In this document: positions 6,999 through 16,977 of the stretch, piece after piece
Numbering within the stretch: position 1 is the first letter of the stretch
Layout of the letters: every line of letters begins with the position of its first letter
Assembly (NCBI GenBank): GCA_023399295.1
Contig: JAEWQF010000070.1
Coordinates: 62,001-126,000 of the forward strand
Direction of reading: 5' to 3'
Source of the DNA: Bacteroidota bacterium
Lineage (GTDB): Bacteria > Bacteroidota > Bacteroidia > Bacteroidales > Dysgonomonadaceae
Length of the DNA: 64,000 nucleotides
Made by a program: the position numbers and the translations under genes
Notes under the pieces: generated by a model
Database searches by the model: none
Told to the model about the DNA's origin: nothing
The model's input: the letters and a program-made list of their open reading frames with translations, nothing else

Positions 6999-9827
6999 AT
7001 GAAACATATATATATTGGTCTCGCTATTTGTATCGTCTTTATTTTCAATGCCGTTCAGATGAAAGCCCAGTTGGGATACACAGAGGAACTGGTATTGGAA
7101 AACGATACACTGCACAAAAAAGTAGAGGTCGCATTTCGAAGCATCGATAAAAATGACATCCTGGGGGGTATCTCAGTCATCGATGTGGAAGGACTGACTG
7201 AAAAGGCCTATACCACCTATAGCCTCAACTTTGTGGAAAACATGATCGGTGGTGTGAACGGAAATATCTGGGGGATGGATGAGTATCTGGTCGTCATCGA
7301 CGGAATGGTCCGCGATGCCAACAACGTACTCCCTACCGAGATTGAACACATTACCGTACTGAAAGGACCGGCCGCAGTGGTTCTATATGGTAGCCGCGCT
7401 GCCAAGGGAGTGATCCAGATTACTACAAAACGTGGTAAAATTGGCGATCCGCGCATTCGCGTGCGCGCCAACACCGGGATACACACGCCCAAGGCGTTTC
7501 CAAAGTATCTGGGTTCAGCCGAGTATATGACCCTCTACAACGAAGCCCGGGTGAACGACGGACTGGATCCCAGCTACACCTTGGAGAATATCTACCGGCA
7601 TGCATCGGGAGAGAATCCATACCGCTATCCCGATTTGGACATGTACGCACCGGAGTACCTGCGCGACAGTTACAACCGCTCTGAAGCAATTGCAGAGATC
7701 ACCGGCGGCAACCAGCGAGTGAAATATTATACCACCACCGGTTATTCCCGTGAAAAATCACTGCTGGATGTGGGTAACAACGCCGACAACTATGTAAGCC
7801 GTATGTTTGTTCGCGGTAACCTTGATGTGAACGTACGTGATTTCCTAAAAGTACAGGCCGATGCCAATGTCACCTTCTACGACTCATACAGTGCCCGGGG
7901 CGACTGGTGGTCGAATGCGGCCTCGCTACGACCCAACCGTGTGGCACCGTTGATTCCGCTCACCTATCTCGAAGAGAATGACATTCCCAGTTGGAATACA
8001 ATCAACACCAGCAACTATCTGATTGATGGCCAATATTTTCTCGGAGGTACCCAGTTGAATCCCACCAATCCTATTGCTGCAGCCTATGCTGCTGGTGACA
8101 GTAAGTTTGTGAGCAGACAGTTCCAGTTCAATACCCGTTTCGACCTCAATCTGAAATCTTTACTAGAGGGATTGCACATGCGTGCGAAATATGGTATTGA
8201 CTATGCTTCTACCTACAACCAGGGCTACTCCAATGAGTATGCCACCTACTCGCCTGTTTGGACCAATTATGCCGGCAGTGACATGATTGCCAGCATCACA
8301 CAGTATGGGAACGATATGAAGTCGGGGTCCGAAGCCATCAGCAACTCTGCCTACCGCTATACCTACAACATGGCAGCACAGTTTGACTATACGCGTACAT
8401 TCAACAGCGACCACAATCTGTTCGCCATGATTGTCGCAAACGCATGGCAAAGACAGCAGAGCGGACAATATCACCGGCTCACCAACGTGAACCTGGGGTT
8501 GCAGGCTTCCTACAACTTTCAACAGAAGTACTATCTGGACTTCAGCTCCGCGCTGCCCTATTCCGCCAAACTACCCGAAGGAAACAGGCTCGGTTTTTCA
8601 CCGACAGTGACACTGGGATGGCGTCCAATAAAAGAGGATTTCTTCGGTGACAGTGCCTTTGATGACCTGATGCTGACTGTTTCGGGCGGCATCGTGAACC
8701 AGGACATGGATCTGGCAACCGACGACAATGAGATGGGTTATTATCTCTATAAATCGATCCTGCAACGTGGTGGATGGTTCTCCTGGGCCGACCTGGGAGG
8801 TGAAGCTGCCACCGAGTTCCAGCGTGGTGAAAATCCGAACATGACCTTTATCAAACGGAAAGAGCTCAATCTTGGTGTCCGCGGATCACTATGGGATCAG
8901 TTGCTCTCCTTTGATCTCAATTACTTCACTGGCAAAATGGATGGCGACATCGCACGTGTCAACTCACTCTATCCCATCTATTTCAACCAGGTGGGTTATC
9001 CCACCTCATCGATCATTCCTTATGTAAACTACAACATCGACAACCGATCCGGTTTCGACTTCAGCCTCTATCTGAATCAGAAGGTGAACGAAGTGGATCT
9101 CACATTGGGAGTCAACGGCATGTATTACAACACGGAAGCAGCCAAGAGAGATGAAAGTTTTGAATTTGATTATCAATCCAGAATCGGACAACCATTGAAT
9201 GCACTCTGGGGATTGCAGAATCTGGGCTTCTTCAATGACCAGGCCGACATCGAAGGATCTCCCACACAACAGTTTGGAGAAACAAGACCGGGTGACATCA
9301 AGTACAAGGATCAGAACGGTGATGGCATCATTGACTCCAATGACGAAGTCTATCTCGGTCGCTGGGATACCCCCTTCCGTCTGGGACTCAACTTCACAGC
9401 CAAATGGCGCAACTTCACTTTCTTTGCCATGGCTGATGGATTCTACGGTGGACAAGGGATGAAGAACAACTCCTACTATTGGGTGCGCAGCGACAACAAA
9501 TATTCCGATATCGTACGCAACCGCTGGACAGAAGAAACGAAAGGGAGTGCAACCTACCCACGTTTGACAACTACCAGTGGGGATAACAACTTCCGGAGTT
9601 CCGACTTCTGGATGTACGATTCCGACCGTTTGAACCTCTCACAGGTACAGTTCACCTATGACATCCCCGAATCAGCTTTGCAGGGATCATTTGTCAAAGG
9701 CATCAGCCTTTATGTGAGCGGATACAATCTGCTGACAATCTCTAAGGAACGCAAACATTTTGAAATGAATGTAGGAAGTGCGCCCCAGACCCGTTTGTAC
9801 AACATCGGCGTAAGAGGCACATTTTAA
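6999..9827 (+). CDS. xusC: Short SusC-family transporter without N-terminal extension
   Basis: This is the second TonB-dependent channel of the operon. At 942 residues it is about 100 shorter than xusA. A signal peptide (ending near MKAQ) is followed almost directly by KKVEVAFRSIDKNDILGG, where a SusC would normally have a carboxypeptidase-like domain and a DEVVVVGYG TonB box; both are absent or degenerate. The plug is recognisable (VVIDGMVRDANNVLPTEIE, then LYGSRAAKGVIQITTKRG) and a full barrel follows. This N-terminally reduced form paired with its own SusD is a feature of the second SusC in xus loci as I recall them. It starts 27 bp after xusB and is followed by its SusD partner after 28 bp. 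Confidence 0.9.
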   Translation: MKHIYIGLAICIVFIFNAVQMKAQLGYTEELVLENDTLHKKVEVAFRSIDKNDILGGISVIDVEGLTEKAYTTYSLNFVENMIGGVNGNIWGMDEYLVVIDGMVRDANNVLPTEIEHITVLKGPAAVVLYGSRAAKGVIQITTKRGKIGDPRIRVRANTGIHTPKAFPKYLGSAEYMTLYNEARVNDGLDPSYTLENIYRHASGENPYRYPDLDMYAPEYLRDSYNRSEAIAEITGGNQRVKYYTTTGYSREKSLLDVGNNADNYVSRMFVRGNLDVNVRDFLKVQADANVTFYDSYSARGDWWSNAASLRPNRVAPLIPLTYLEENDIPSWNTINTSNYLIDGQYFLGGTQLNPTNPIAAAYAAGDSKFVSRQFQFNTRFDLNLKSLLEGLHMRAKYGIDYASTYNQGYSNEYATYSPVWTNYAGSDMIASITQYGNDMKSGSEAISNSAYRYTYNMAAQFDYTRTFNSDHNLFAMIVANAWQRQQSGQYHRLTNVNLGLQASYNFQQKYYLDFSSALPYSAKLPEGNRLGFSPTVTLGWRPIKEDFFGDSAFDDLMLTVSGGIVNQDMDLATDDNEMGYYLYKSILQRGGWFSWADLGGEAATEFQRGENPNMTFIKRKELNLGVRGSLWDQLLSFDLNYFTGKMDGDIARVNSLYPIYFNQVGYPTSSIIPYVNYNIDNRSGFDFSLYLNQKVNEVDLTLGVNGMYYNTEAAKRDESFEFDYQSRIGQPLNALWGLQNLGFFNDQADIEGSPTQQFGETRPGDIKYKDQNGDGIIDSNDEVYLGRWDTPFRLGLNFTAKWRNFTFFAMADGFYGGQGMKNNSYYWVRSDNKYSDIVRNRWTEETKGSATYPRLTTTSGDNNFRSSDFWMYDSDRLNLSQVQFTYDIPESALQGSFVKGISLYVSGYNLLTISKERKHFEMNVGSAPQTRLYNIGVRGTF

Positions 9828-9855
9828 TCACATCATCAGATAAAAAAATTCAATC

Positions 9856-11643
9856 ATGAAGAATAGAAACAAAATATCCATCATTGCACTGTTTGTGTTG
9901 CTTCTTTTTGTGCAGACTGGTTGCCAGGACATGTTTGAGCCTGCAATTGAGAATCACAAAGACAACAGTGACTTGTACAATATGCCTGCGTGGGCTACAG
10001 GATTGCTTGCACATGCATACATCAGTAATCCAGTGGGTGCATGGTCGTTTAGCGAAGTGGCTACCGACGATGCCGTTTCCAACAATCCGAACAATGGTCT
10101 TCGCCAGATGGCTACCGGATCATGGAGAGCCAACAACAATCCAATGGACAGGTGGCAGTATCTGCGTGCTTCGTGGCAATACCTGAACCAGTTCATCGAC
10201 ATCGCCGATGAGGTCAACTGGGCGGCTGATCCCCTGGTAGCTGAAATGTTCCGGGATCGTATGAAAGGGGATGCTTTTGGCATGCGCGCACTCTACATGT
10301 ATCATCTTTTGATGAATCACGGAGGATGGGCAGACAATGGACAACTACTCGGTATTCCAATCCTTACGGAGCCGGAGGACCTCAACTCGGAATTCAACCT
10401 GCCGCGCAATACCTTCCAGGAGTGCATCGACCGTCTTTATGCCGACGTAGATTCTGCTTTGATGCTTCTGCCCGAAGATTACGGTGTGATTGACGATGAC
10501 AGCCAGGTACCCGCGAAATACAGGGCGAAGGGCGTCACTGCCGGTCAGTATACCCGTGTTTTTGGCGACAATGCAAAAAACCGCATGAGCGCACGCATCG
10601 CCAAGGCTGTTCGTGCTCAGGTCGCCCTGCTTGCAGCCAGTCCGGCTTACAGTGACGGAACGGATGTGACCTGGGAAGAGGCTGCCAATGAGATGGCCCT
10701 CGTGCTGAGTGGATTGGGCAGCAATCCAATTGCTGAGATTGATCCCAACGGAAACAAATGGTATGTGAGCAGCGCTGACATTCAGAATCTTCCGGCAGGT
10801 CAAAATCCAAAAGAGATGCTCTGGCGTGGCAACAAGGAGAACAACCTCACGCTGGAGAGAGACAACTATCCTCCCACCCTGTTTGGCAGCGGTCGCGTGA
10901 ACCCGACCCAGAACCTTGTGGATGCGTTCCCCATGGCGAACGGGTTGCCCATTACCGACCCCGCCAGCGGTTACAATCCAAACAATCCATATGCCAACAG
11001 AGACAGCCGTCTGGCACTTTACATCCTGTACAACGGCGCCACTGCAGGTCCGCAAAACACCGTCATCACGACAGCTGCCGATGGGAGCGACAACAATGCA
11101 CTGAACAGAACCGAGACCTCCACCAGGACTGGCTATTACATGAAAAAACTGTTGAACCAGTCGGTGAATGCCAATCCCAGTTCAGAGACCACGGCTTATC
11201 ATTACAAACCATTTATCCGTTACACAGAAATATTTCTGGGATATGCGGAAGCTGCCAACGAAGCGTGGGGTCCTACAGGCACCGGCACGAATGGCTACTC
11301 TGCCTATGATGTGATCAAAGGGATCCGCCGCAGGGCCGGTATTGGTGTCAACACCACCGACACCTACCTGGAATCGGTAAAGAATGACAAGGATAAGATG
11401 CGGGAACTGATTCACAATGAAAGACGCATCGAGTTAAGCTTTGAAGGATTCCGTTTCTGGGATCTCCGGCGCTGGAAGAAGGATATCAACGAACCGGCCA
11501 AAGGGATGAGCATCAGTGGGGGCACATACACGATCCTGCCACAGGTGGAGAACCGTGCCTACCAGGAATACATGTATTATGGACCCATTCCTTATGGTGA
11601 GGTGATCAAATTCAGCGAATTGCTTCAAAATAAAGGATGGTAA
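9856..11643 (+). CDS. xusD: SusD-family glycan-binding lipoprotein, second copy
   Basis: This 595-residue surface lipoprotein is the partner of the short SusC just upstream. The lipoprotein signal ends VQTGC (Cys about residue 23), followed by QDMFEPAIEN, acidic and compatible with surface export. The C-terminal SusD hallmark RELIHNERRIELSFEGFRFWDLRRW is present near residues 515-539. It differs from xusB across most of its length, so it is not a recent duplicate. Two SusCD pairs in one operon suggest import of different oligosaccharide sizes or decorations; that is inferred. Confidence 0.92.
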   Translation: MKNRNKISIIALFVLLLFVQTGCQDMFEPAIENHKDNSDLYNMPAWATGLLAHAYISNPVGAWSFSEVATDDAVSNNPNNGLRQMATGSWRANNNPMDRWQYLRASWQYLNQFIDIADEVNWAADPLVAEMFRDRMKGDAFGMRALYMYHLLMNHGGWADNGQLLGIPILTEPEDLNSEFNLPRNTFQECIDRLYADVDSALMLLPEDYGVIDDDSQVPAKYRAKGVTAGQYTRVFGDNAKNRMSARIAKAVRAQVALLAASPAYSDGTDVTWEEAANEMALVLSGLGSNPIAEIDPNGNKWYVSSADIQNLPAGQNPKEMLWRGNKENNLTLERDNYPPTLFGSGRVNPTQNLVDAFPMANGLPITDPASGYNPNNPYANRDSRLALYILYNGATAGPQNTVITTAADGSDNNALNRTETSTRTGYYMKKLLNQSVNANPSSETTAYHYKPFIRYTEIFLGYAEAANEAWGPTGTGTNGYSAYDVIKGIRRRAGIGVNTTDTYLESVKNDKDKMRELIHNERRIELSFEGFRFWDLRRWKKDINEPAKGMSISGGTYTILPQVENRAYQEYMYYGPIPYGEVIKFSELLQNKGW

Positions 11644-11670
11644 CAGATTTGAACTATTAATAAGATTAAC

Positions 11671-12699
11671 ATGAAAAAGATAGTATATCTCACGCTTTTG
11701 ACGGCACTTGTGACCGGGTTGTTTACCTCCTGTGAGAACGGGGAGTGGGAGTTTCCCGATTACGAATATTCGGCCGTATACTTTGCCTATCAGAGCCCTG
11801 TCCGCACCATCGTCCTTGGAGAGGATGTGTTTGACACCAGCCTCGACAACGCCTACAAGTGCCAGATCATGGCAACAATGGGTGGTGTCTATTCCAATGA
11901 CAAGAACGTGGAAATCGGTATCAGAGTAGACAATTCAATCATTGACGACCTCTATTTTGATGGTACCGAACAGCAGATCCTCCCCATGCCCTCCAGTTAC
12001 TACTCCCTCTCCTCCGATAAGATTACCATTGAGAAGGGAAGTATTCTTGGCGGTGTGACGGTTCAGTTGACCGCTGCTTTCTTCAACGATCCCAACTCGC
12101 TGGTGAATACCTATGTGATTCCCGTGGTGATGACGGGTGTGGTCAATGCCGACACCATTCTCTCCGGAAAACCAATGGTAGACAATCCGCGAAGGGGTGT
12201 GTCGGGCGACTGGGATGTGCAGCCCAAGGATTATGTGCTCTATGCGGTGAAATACATCAACCCATACGATGCCAACTACCTGCGTAGGGGGGTGGATGTG
12301 ATTTCCGGAGGCCAGAATGGCACCCTCAACCGTCGTGCAGCCTATGTGGAGCAAGACGAGGTGATTGATGACATCACCACCCGTTCACTCACCACCATCG
12401 CATGGGCGCATCAGACAAGAGATCTGAACAATGTAAACCGCAACAGCGTGATGTTACTCACCTTCAACGACCAGGGCGACTGCACGGTGTCATCCGACAC
12501 CGACGGCGTGGCAGCCACCGGTTCCGGTAAGTTCGTACCGAAAGGTGACAAGAACAGCTGGGGTGAACAAGACAGAAATGTACTTTATCTCGATTACACC
12601 GTCAATTATGGTGACATCCAGGTAGCTACCAAAGATACGCTGGTGGTTAGAGACAGAGGAGTGAAGGCGGAATGGTTTACACCCGCATTGTTAGATTAA
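11671..12699 (+). CDS. xusE: Surface lipoprotein of the xus core (XusE-type, DUF1735-like)
   Basis: This 342-residue lipoprotein (signal ending GLFTSC, Cys about residue 21) sits between xusD and xyn10C, the position of xusE. After ENGEWEFPDYE, again acidic, comes a beta-rich segment including VYFAYQSPVRTIVLGED and, around residues 140-155, a stretch that resembles DUF1735-type domains found at the N-termini of Bacteroidota surface glycan-binding proteins. No catalytic motif is visible. The likely role is binding xylan at the cell surface and feeding the SusCD pairs; this is inferred from position and architecture. It starts 27 bp after xusD. Confidence 0.8.
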   Translation: MKKIVYLTLLTALVTGLFTSCENGEWEFPDYEYSAVYFAYQSPVRTIVLGEDVFDTSLDNAYKCQIMATMGGVYSNDKNVEIGIRVDNSIIDDLYFDGTEQQILPMPSSYYSLSSDKITIEKGSILGGVTVQLTAAFFNDPNSLVNTYVIPVVMTGVVNADTILSGKPMVDNPRRGVSGDWDVQPKDYVLYAVKYINPYDANYLRRGVDVISGGQNGTLNRRAAYVEQDEVIDDITTRSLTTIAWAHQTRDLNNVNRNSVMLLTFNDQGDCTVSSDTDGVAATGSGKFVPKGDKNSWGEQDRNVLYLDYTVNYGDIQVATKDTLVVRDRGVKAEWFTPALLD

Positions 12700-12718
12700 G
12701 TTGCATTCTTAGAATATA

Positions 12719-14941
12719 ATGAATATGAAACATACAATCAATAAGATCGGAGTGATATTCCTGATATTGGCTTTGGCCAGTTCGTGTGTGGACGATACCC
12801 GGCAACTCTTTGATGTGGAGAAACCGGAATCCATCGCACAGATGGAATATCTCAATGAGTATGATGCCCTGAAAACATACATCAACAGGAGCGCCAGTCC
12901 AATCTTCAAGCTTGGGGCCGGAGTCACTGCCAGTGAATACAGCAATCAGGGAATGATGTACCGTCTCATCAATGCCAACTTCGATGAGATTACCGCGGGC
13001 AATGCCATGAAGTATGGATCGGTGGTGAAAGACGACGGATCAATGGACTTCTCCCAGGTGATTGCTTTTGTGGGTGCTGCAAAGGCTGCCAATACCTCGG
13101 TGTATGGTCATACACTGGTATGGCATGCACAGCAGAACAACAAGTATCTGAACAGCATCATTGCCGACAAGGAGATCGAGATCAATCCGGATGATGCCAA
13201 CAACTGTTTGCAGGTGGCCACACCAAATGCCAATGCCAATATCTGGGACTGGCAGTTGAATTATGTGTTGCCCACACCCCTGACTCAGGGAGTGGAGTAT
13301 ACCATCAAACTGCGTGCAAAGGCATCGGTACCCTATACCGTGGCTTTCTGGCGCTTCGACGGTTCAGCAACCAACTATGGCCCCGATTTCAGTGTGAGTG
13401 AAACCTGGGGGGATGTTTCAATTACTTTTACCCCGTCGATCAATGCCACCACGCTGCAATTCTGTTTTGGCACCTTGGGGGGTGAACTCTTCTTCGATGA
13501 CATGGTACTCACTGCCACCGGATCGGACGTGAATCTGATCGAGAACGGTGCGTTCGACGAGGAGGTATTGACAGGCTGGCAGAAACCGGGCTGGCATGCC
13601 TATAGCTTCAAGGTGGCTCCGGCAGCTGCCGGACCGGCAACCTGGTGGACCAACCTGGTAAGCAACAGCGACGTGGAAGGCAGCGACGTCTCCAGTTTCT
13701 TTGCCACCGAGGCAACAGTCGGACCTAAAGCCGCTACGATCGGTGCCGCCGGAACGGGTGCCGATGGTGTGGGACATGCAATCGTCGTTAAGTCGGGTGC
13801 CAACCCTGCCAATCCCTGGGATACCCAGTTTTTCGTGAAATCTTCCAGGAAATTCGAGGAGGGTGATAAGATTCGTTTCAGCATGAAATACAAGGCGGAC
13901 AAACCAGCCAACTCAGAGTCGCAGACTCACAACGAACCTGGTGGGTACATGCACTGGGCATTTGTCGGGAGCCCCAGTTTCACTACCGCATGGAAGGAAC
14001 ACGTCTACAATGGTGTGATCGCCGGCAATCAGGCCGGTGCGAACACCATCGCATTCAACCTTGCCCTGCTGGGTGAACCCAACACCTACTATTTCGATGA
14101 CATCATGTTTGAGATCGAAGAATCGGGGAACAAGATCCCTCAGACACCCGAAGAGAAGGCTGACACCCTCACATGGGCGATGGACAGATGGATTGAAGGC
14201 ATGATGACCGCCACCGAAGGCTACGTGCTTGCTTGGGATGTGGTGAACGAACCACTCTCCGGTGCAGATGGTGACGGCGATGGTCTCTACGACCTTCAAT
14301 CGGTAAACAACGTGCCGGAAGCCGATGCAAAGAACAACTTCTACTGGCAGGACTACCTGGGTGAGAACTATGTGCGCACAGCCGTACAACTGGCTCGCAC
14401 CCATGGACCGGCAGGGATGAAGCTCTTTGTCAACGACTACAACCTGGAATCGGACTGGGACGACAACCAGAAACTGAAGAGCCTTGTCAAGTGGATTGAA
14501 AAGTGGGAAGGTGATGGCGAAACCGTCATCGACGGTATCGGCACCCAGATGCATGTCTCCTATTACGCCAATCCTGCCATTCAGGCCAGCAAGGAGGAAC
14601 ACATCGTACAGATGTATGAGCTGATGGCTGCCACCGGCAAGCTTGTCAGGATCACCGAGCTGGATATGGGCTTTGTGGATGAAAACGGTACGTCGGTGCT
14701 TACTAAACAGATGACCGAAGCACAACACAAGGCGATGGGTGAATTTTACAAGTTTATCATCCAAAAATATTTTGAAATCATACCTGCTAACCAGCAGTAC
14801 GGGATTGCCCACTGGTGCCCGACAGACAGCCCCGAAAGTTCCTCCTGGAGAGGAGGTCAGCCGGTAGGTCTCTGGACGGAAGGCGGTTTATACCGGAAGC
14901 ATACCTATGCTGCTTTTGCTGACGGATTAGCAGGCCATTAA
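12719..14941 (+). CDS. xyn10C: GH10 endo-xylanase with internal CBM4-type insertion, lipoprotein
   Basis: This surface endo-xylanase has 740 residues, roughly double a simple GH10. The catalytic domain is split: its N-terminal part runs to about residue 145 (VYGHTLVWHAQQN). A roughly 330-residue insertion then carries two beta-sandwich modules of CBM4 type (about 155-266 and 313-465). The catalytic domain resumes with WDVVNEPL (acid/base Glu 511) and ITELDM (nucleophile Glu 647). Split GH10 with tandem CBM insertion is the documented Xyn10C architecture of Prevotella and Bacteroides xylan loci. The lipoprotein signal ends ASSC followed by VDDT, fitting surface display. A hairpin terminator follows at 14962-15000, marking the end of the core unit. 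ATG 12725 is an alternative start. Confidence 0.93.
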   Translation: MNMKHTINKIGVIFLILALASSCVDDTRQLFDVEKPESIAQMEYLNEYDALKTYINRSASPIFKLGAGVTASEYSNQGMMYRLINANFDEITAGNAMKYGSVVKDDGSMDFSQVIAFVGAAKAANTSVYGHTLVWHAQQNNKYLNSIIADKEIEINPDDANNCLQVATPNANANIWDWQLNYVLPTPLTQGVEYTIKLRAKASVPYTVAFWRFDGSATNYGPDFSVSETWGDVSITFTPSINATTLQFCFGTLGGELFFDDMVLTATGSDVNLIENGAFDEEVLTGWQKPGWHAYSFKVAPAAAGPATWWTNLVSNSDVEGSDVSSFFATEATVGPKAATIGAAGTGADGVGHAIVVKSGANPANPWDTQFFVKSSRKFEEGDKIRFSMKYKADKPANSESQTHNEPGGYMHWAFVGSPSFTTAWKEHVYNGVIAGNQAGANTIAFNLALLGEPNTYYFDDIMFEIEESGNKIPQTPEEKADTLTWAMDRWIEGMMTATEGYVLAWDVVNEPLSGADGDGDGLYDLQSVNNVPEADAKNNFYWQDYLGENYVRTAVQLARTHGPAGMKLFVNDYNLESDWDDNQKLKSLVKWIEKWEGDGETVIDGIGTQMHVSYYANPAIQASKEEHIVQMYELMAATGKLVRITELDMGFVDENGTSVLTKQMTEAQHKAMGEFYKFIIQKYFEIIPANQQYGIAHWCPTDSPESSSWRGGQPVGLWTEGGLYRKHTYAAFADGLAGH

Positions 14942-14961
14942 CCAATCCTTTTCATTCGGAA

Positions 14962-15002
14962 AGAGGGCAAGGAGTTCAAATGCCTTGTCCTCTTTTATTT
15001 TC
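14962..15002 (+). terminator. Intra-locus terminator or attenuator after xyn10C
   Basis: AGAGGGCAAGG (14962-14972) pairs with CCTTGTCCTCT (14983-14993) with one G-U pair and a 10-nt loop, followed by TTTATTTT. It lies between xyn10C and the GH5 gene, which otherwise read in one direction with no visible promoter between them. It probably terminates part of the transcripts, lowering expression of the downstream enzymes relative to the transport core. Confidence 0.75.
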
Positions 15003-15016
15003 TAACATTCAACCCC

Positions 15017-16972
15017 ATGCGATACCGATTCTTGTTGTGCTGCTTCTGCACACTGTTGCTCTTTTCCTGTACCGACACACGATTGCCTGATGTAGAAGAA
15101 GTAGAGGATGAGACAACCATTCCTGATCCTGATCCTCCTGTGTCGGAAGAACCGACCCCGGGGTTGCCACAGCTACAGGTATCAGGCAGATACCTCAAAA
15201 ACGACATGGGTGAGGAGATCAACTTACATGGTTTTGCACAGACCTACAGTCCATTTTTTAACCAAAATGCCTGGAACGACTATGATGTGGCGGCATGTCT
15301 GCGTTACAACCAGATGCTGATAGACCAGATACTGGATGCAGGCTGGAAGATGAATTTCGTGCGGATGCACATGGATCCCTACTGGAGTGACGACCCCTCC
15401 AAACAATCAGTCCGGTACGAAGGTCATGAACGTTTTTCAATCACACGCTTTAAGAAATACCTGGATGAGCTGTTCATCCCAATGGCAACATATGCAAACG
15501 AGAAAGGGTTGTATGTGGTATTCCGTCCTCCCGGTGTAGCCCCCGAAAAGATTGCAGTGGGAGATGATTACAACCTTTTTCTGGAAGAGGTGTGGAGTAC
15601 TGTCTCGGCACACCCGAAAATCAAAAACAACAATGGCATCATGTTCGAATTGGCCAACGAGCCGATCAACATATTGGGACCTGACGGCACCCACGCCAGC
15701 AGTGGTCAGGGTCATTTCGACCAGATGAAGACATTTTGCCAGCGCATTGTCGACAAGATCCGTGTCAATGCCAACAACATCATTTGGGTTCCCGGACTGG
15801 CTTACCAGTCCTCCTTCAGCGGCTTTGCGAACAACCCGGTAACGGGTCACAACATCGGCTATGCGGTGCATGCCTATCCCGGCTGGTACGGGAGCGATAC
15901 CGAGGAGGCAAGTCCGGAGCTTGGCGGGAGCATGGGAGGCGGCTATGAGAGTTTCCAGCGGGGTTGGAACGCACAGATAAAGCCGGTAGCCGATTTTGCA
16001 CCGGTGATGGTGACCGAAATGGACTGGGCACCAAAAAAATATGAAGCCTCCTGGGGAAAAAGCTTCACCGGCACGGTGGGCGGGCCCGGATTTGGGGCCA
16101 ACTTCAAATACATTGCCGACATGACCGGAAACGTCAGCTGGCTGCTCTTCACCGAATGCCACCGGCTGGCGGTTTTCAACAACACGCCAGGCATACCCGG
16201 ACAATACACCTTCCTGAATGATCCGGAGGCATGCCCCTGGCCCATTTATCACTGGTTCAGCCAATATGCTGCTGACCAGGCGGGGACACCGGCAGCAGTT
16301 GAGACCCTGGAGATAGTGGGCGTTGGCGAAGAGCTCTCGATATTAACAGGAGGAGAACGTTACCTGATCACCAGAGCCACCTATGCCGATGGCACCACGC
16401 GTCTTGTAACCGCTGAGACCCGTTTTCAGGTATCTGATCCGTCGATTTTGCAGGTCTCACAGCTGGGAATCATGAGCGCCCTGAGAGACGGGAAAGCGGA
16501 GGTGACAGCCAGTTACGCCGCTGGTGGTGTTACCCGGAATGTCTCAATCACTGTATCTTCCACCACCTTCCCCCTCACAACCGAGATGTTCAACCCATCC
16601 ATCTTTGGAGAGGGATCGTTCGATGAAGAGACAAGTACACTGATCACCGGTCAGTGGGGATTTGGCGGCTGGTGGTACAACAAGGGTGTGGACCTATCCA
16701 GCTACAAATACCTGGTAGCCGAGTTGGGCAATGACAACCAATCAAGTGTTTCCTTCCGCCTCTTCGATGAAAACAGTTACTGGTCACAGCCGGCACTCTA
16801 CGACTTTGGGAGTGCACGTAGGGTGGTTGTCGACCTGCACAACATGTACAAACTGAAGGATGGCCAACAGGTGAAACTGGATCCCTCCCACATCTATATC
16901 ATTGGATTCTGGTCATCGGGTAATAAACCGATTGTCATTAAACATGTCTATCTTTCGGATCAAACAAACTAA
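15017..16972 (+). CDS. GH5 endo-glycanase lipoprotein with Ig-like and C-terminal binding domains
   Basis: This 651-residue lipoprotein has its lipid Cys at residue 18 (LLFSC), followed by an acidic, Pro-rich linker (EEVEDET, PDPDPP), which suggests surface exposure. The catalytic domain is about 55-430 with clear GH5 landmarks: the acid/base Glu in FELANEPI (Glu 215), HAYPGWYG, and the nucleophile Glu in VMVTEMDW (Glu 334). A bacterial Ig-like (Big_2) domain follows at about 435-520, and a C-terminal beta-sandwich, probably carbohydrate-binding, at about 525-651. The xylan context makes an endo-xylanase likely, perhaps of the GH5_21 type, but the subfamily cannot be fixed by eye. The gene begins 75 bp after xyn10C, just past the terminator-like hairpin. 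Confidence 0.85.
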   Translation: MRYRFLLCCFCTLLLFSCTDTRLPDVEEVEDETTIPDPDPPVSEEPTPGLPQLQVSGRYLKNDMGEEINLHGFAQTYSPFFNQNAWNDYDVAACLRYNQMLIDQILDAGWKMNFVRMHMDPYWSDDPSKQSVRYEGHERFSITRFKKYLDELFIPMATYANEKGLYVVFRPPGVAPEKIAVGDDYNLFLEEVWSTVSAHPKIKNNNGIMFELANEPINILGPDGTHASSGQGHFDQMKTFCQRIVDKIRVNANNIIWVPGLAYQSSFSGFANNPVTGHNIGYAVHAYPGWYGSDTEEASPELGGSMGGGYESFQRGWNAQIKPVADFAPVMVTEMDWAPKKYEASWGKSFTGTVGGPGFGANFKYIADMTGNVSWLLFTECHRLAVFNNTPGIPGQYTFLNDPEACPWPIYHWFSQYAADQAGTPAAVETLEIVGVGEELSILTGGERYLITRATYADGTTRLVTAETRFQVSDPSILQVSQLGIMSALRDGKAEVTASYAAGGVTRNVSITVSSTTFPLTTEMFNPSIFGEGSFDEETSTLITGQWGFGGWWYNKGVDLSSYKYLVAELGNDNQSSVSFRLFDENSYWSQPALYDFGSARRVVVDLHNMYKLKDGQQVKLDPSHIYIIGFWSSGNKPIVIKHVYLSDQTN

Positions 16973-16977
16973 TTTTT

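Noticed and set aside
13913..14812. Minus-strand open frame of 299 codons inside xyn10C
   Set aside because: Shadow of codon usage in the opposite strand; the + strand carries WDVVNEPL and ITELDM in frame.
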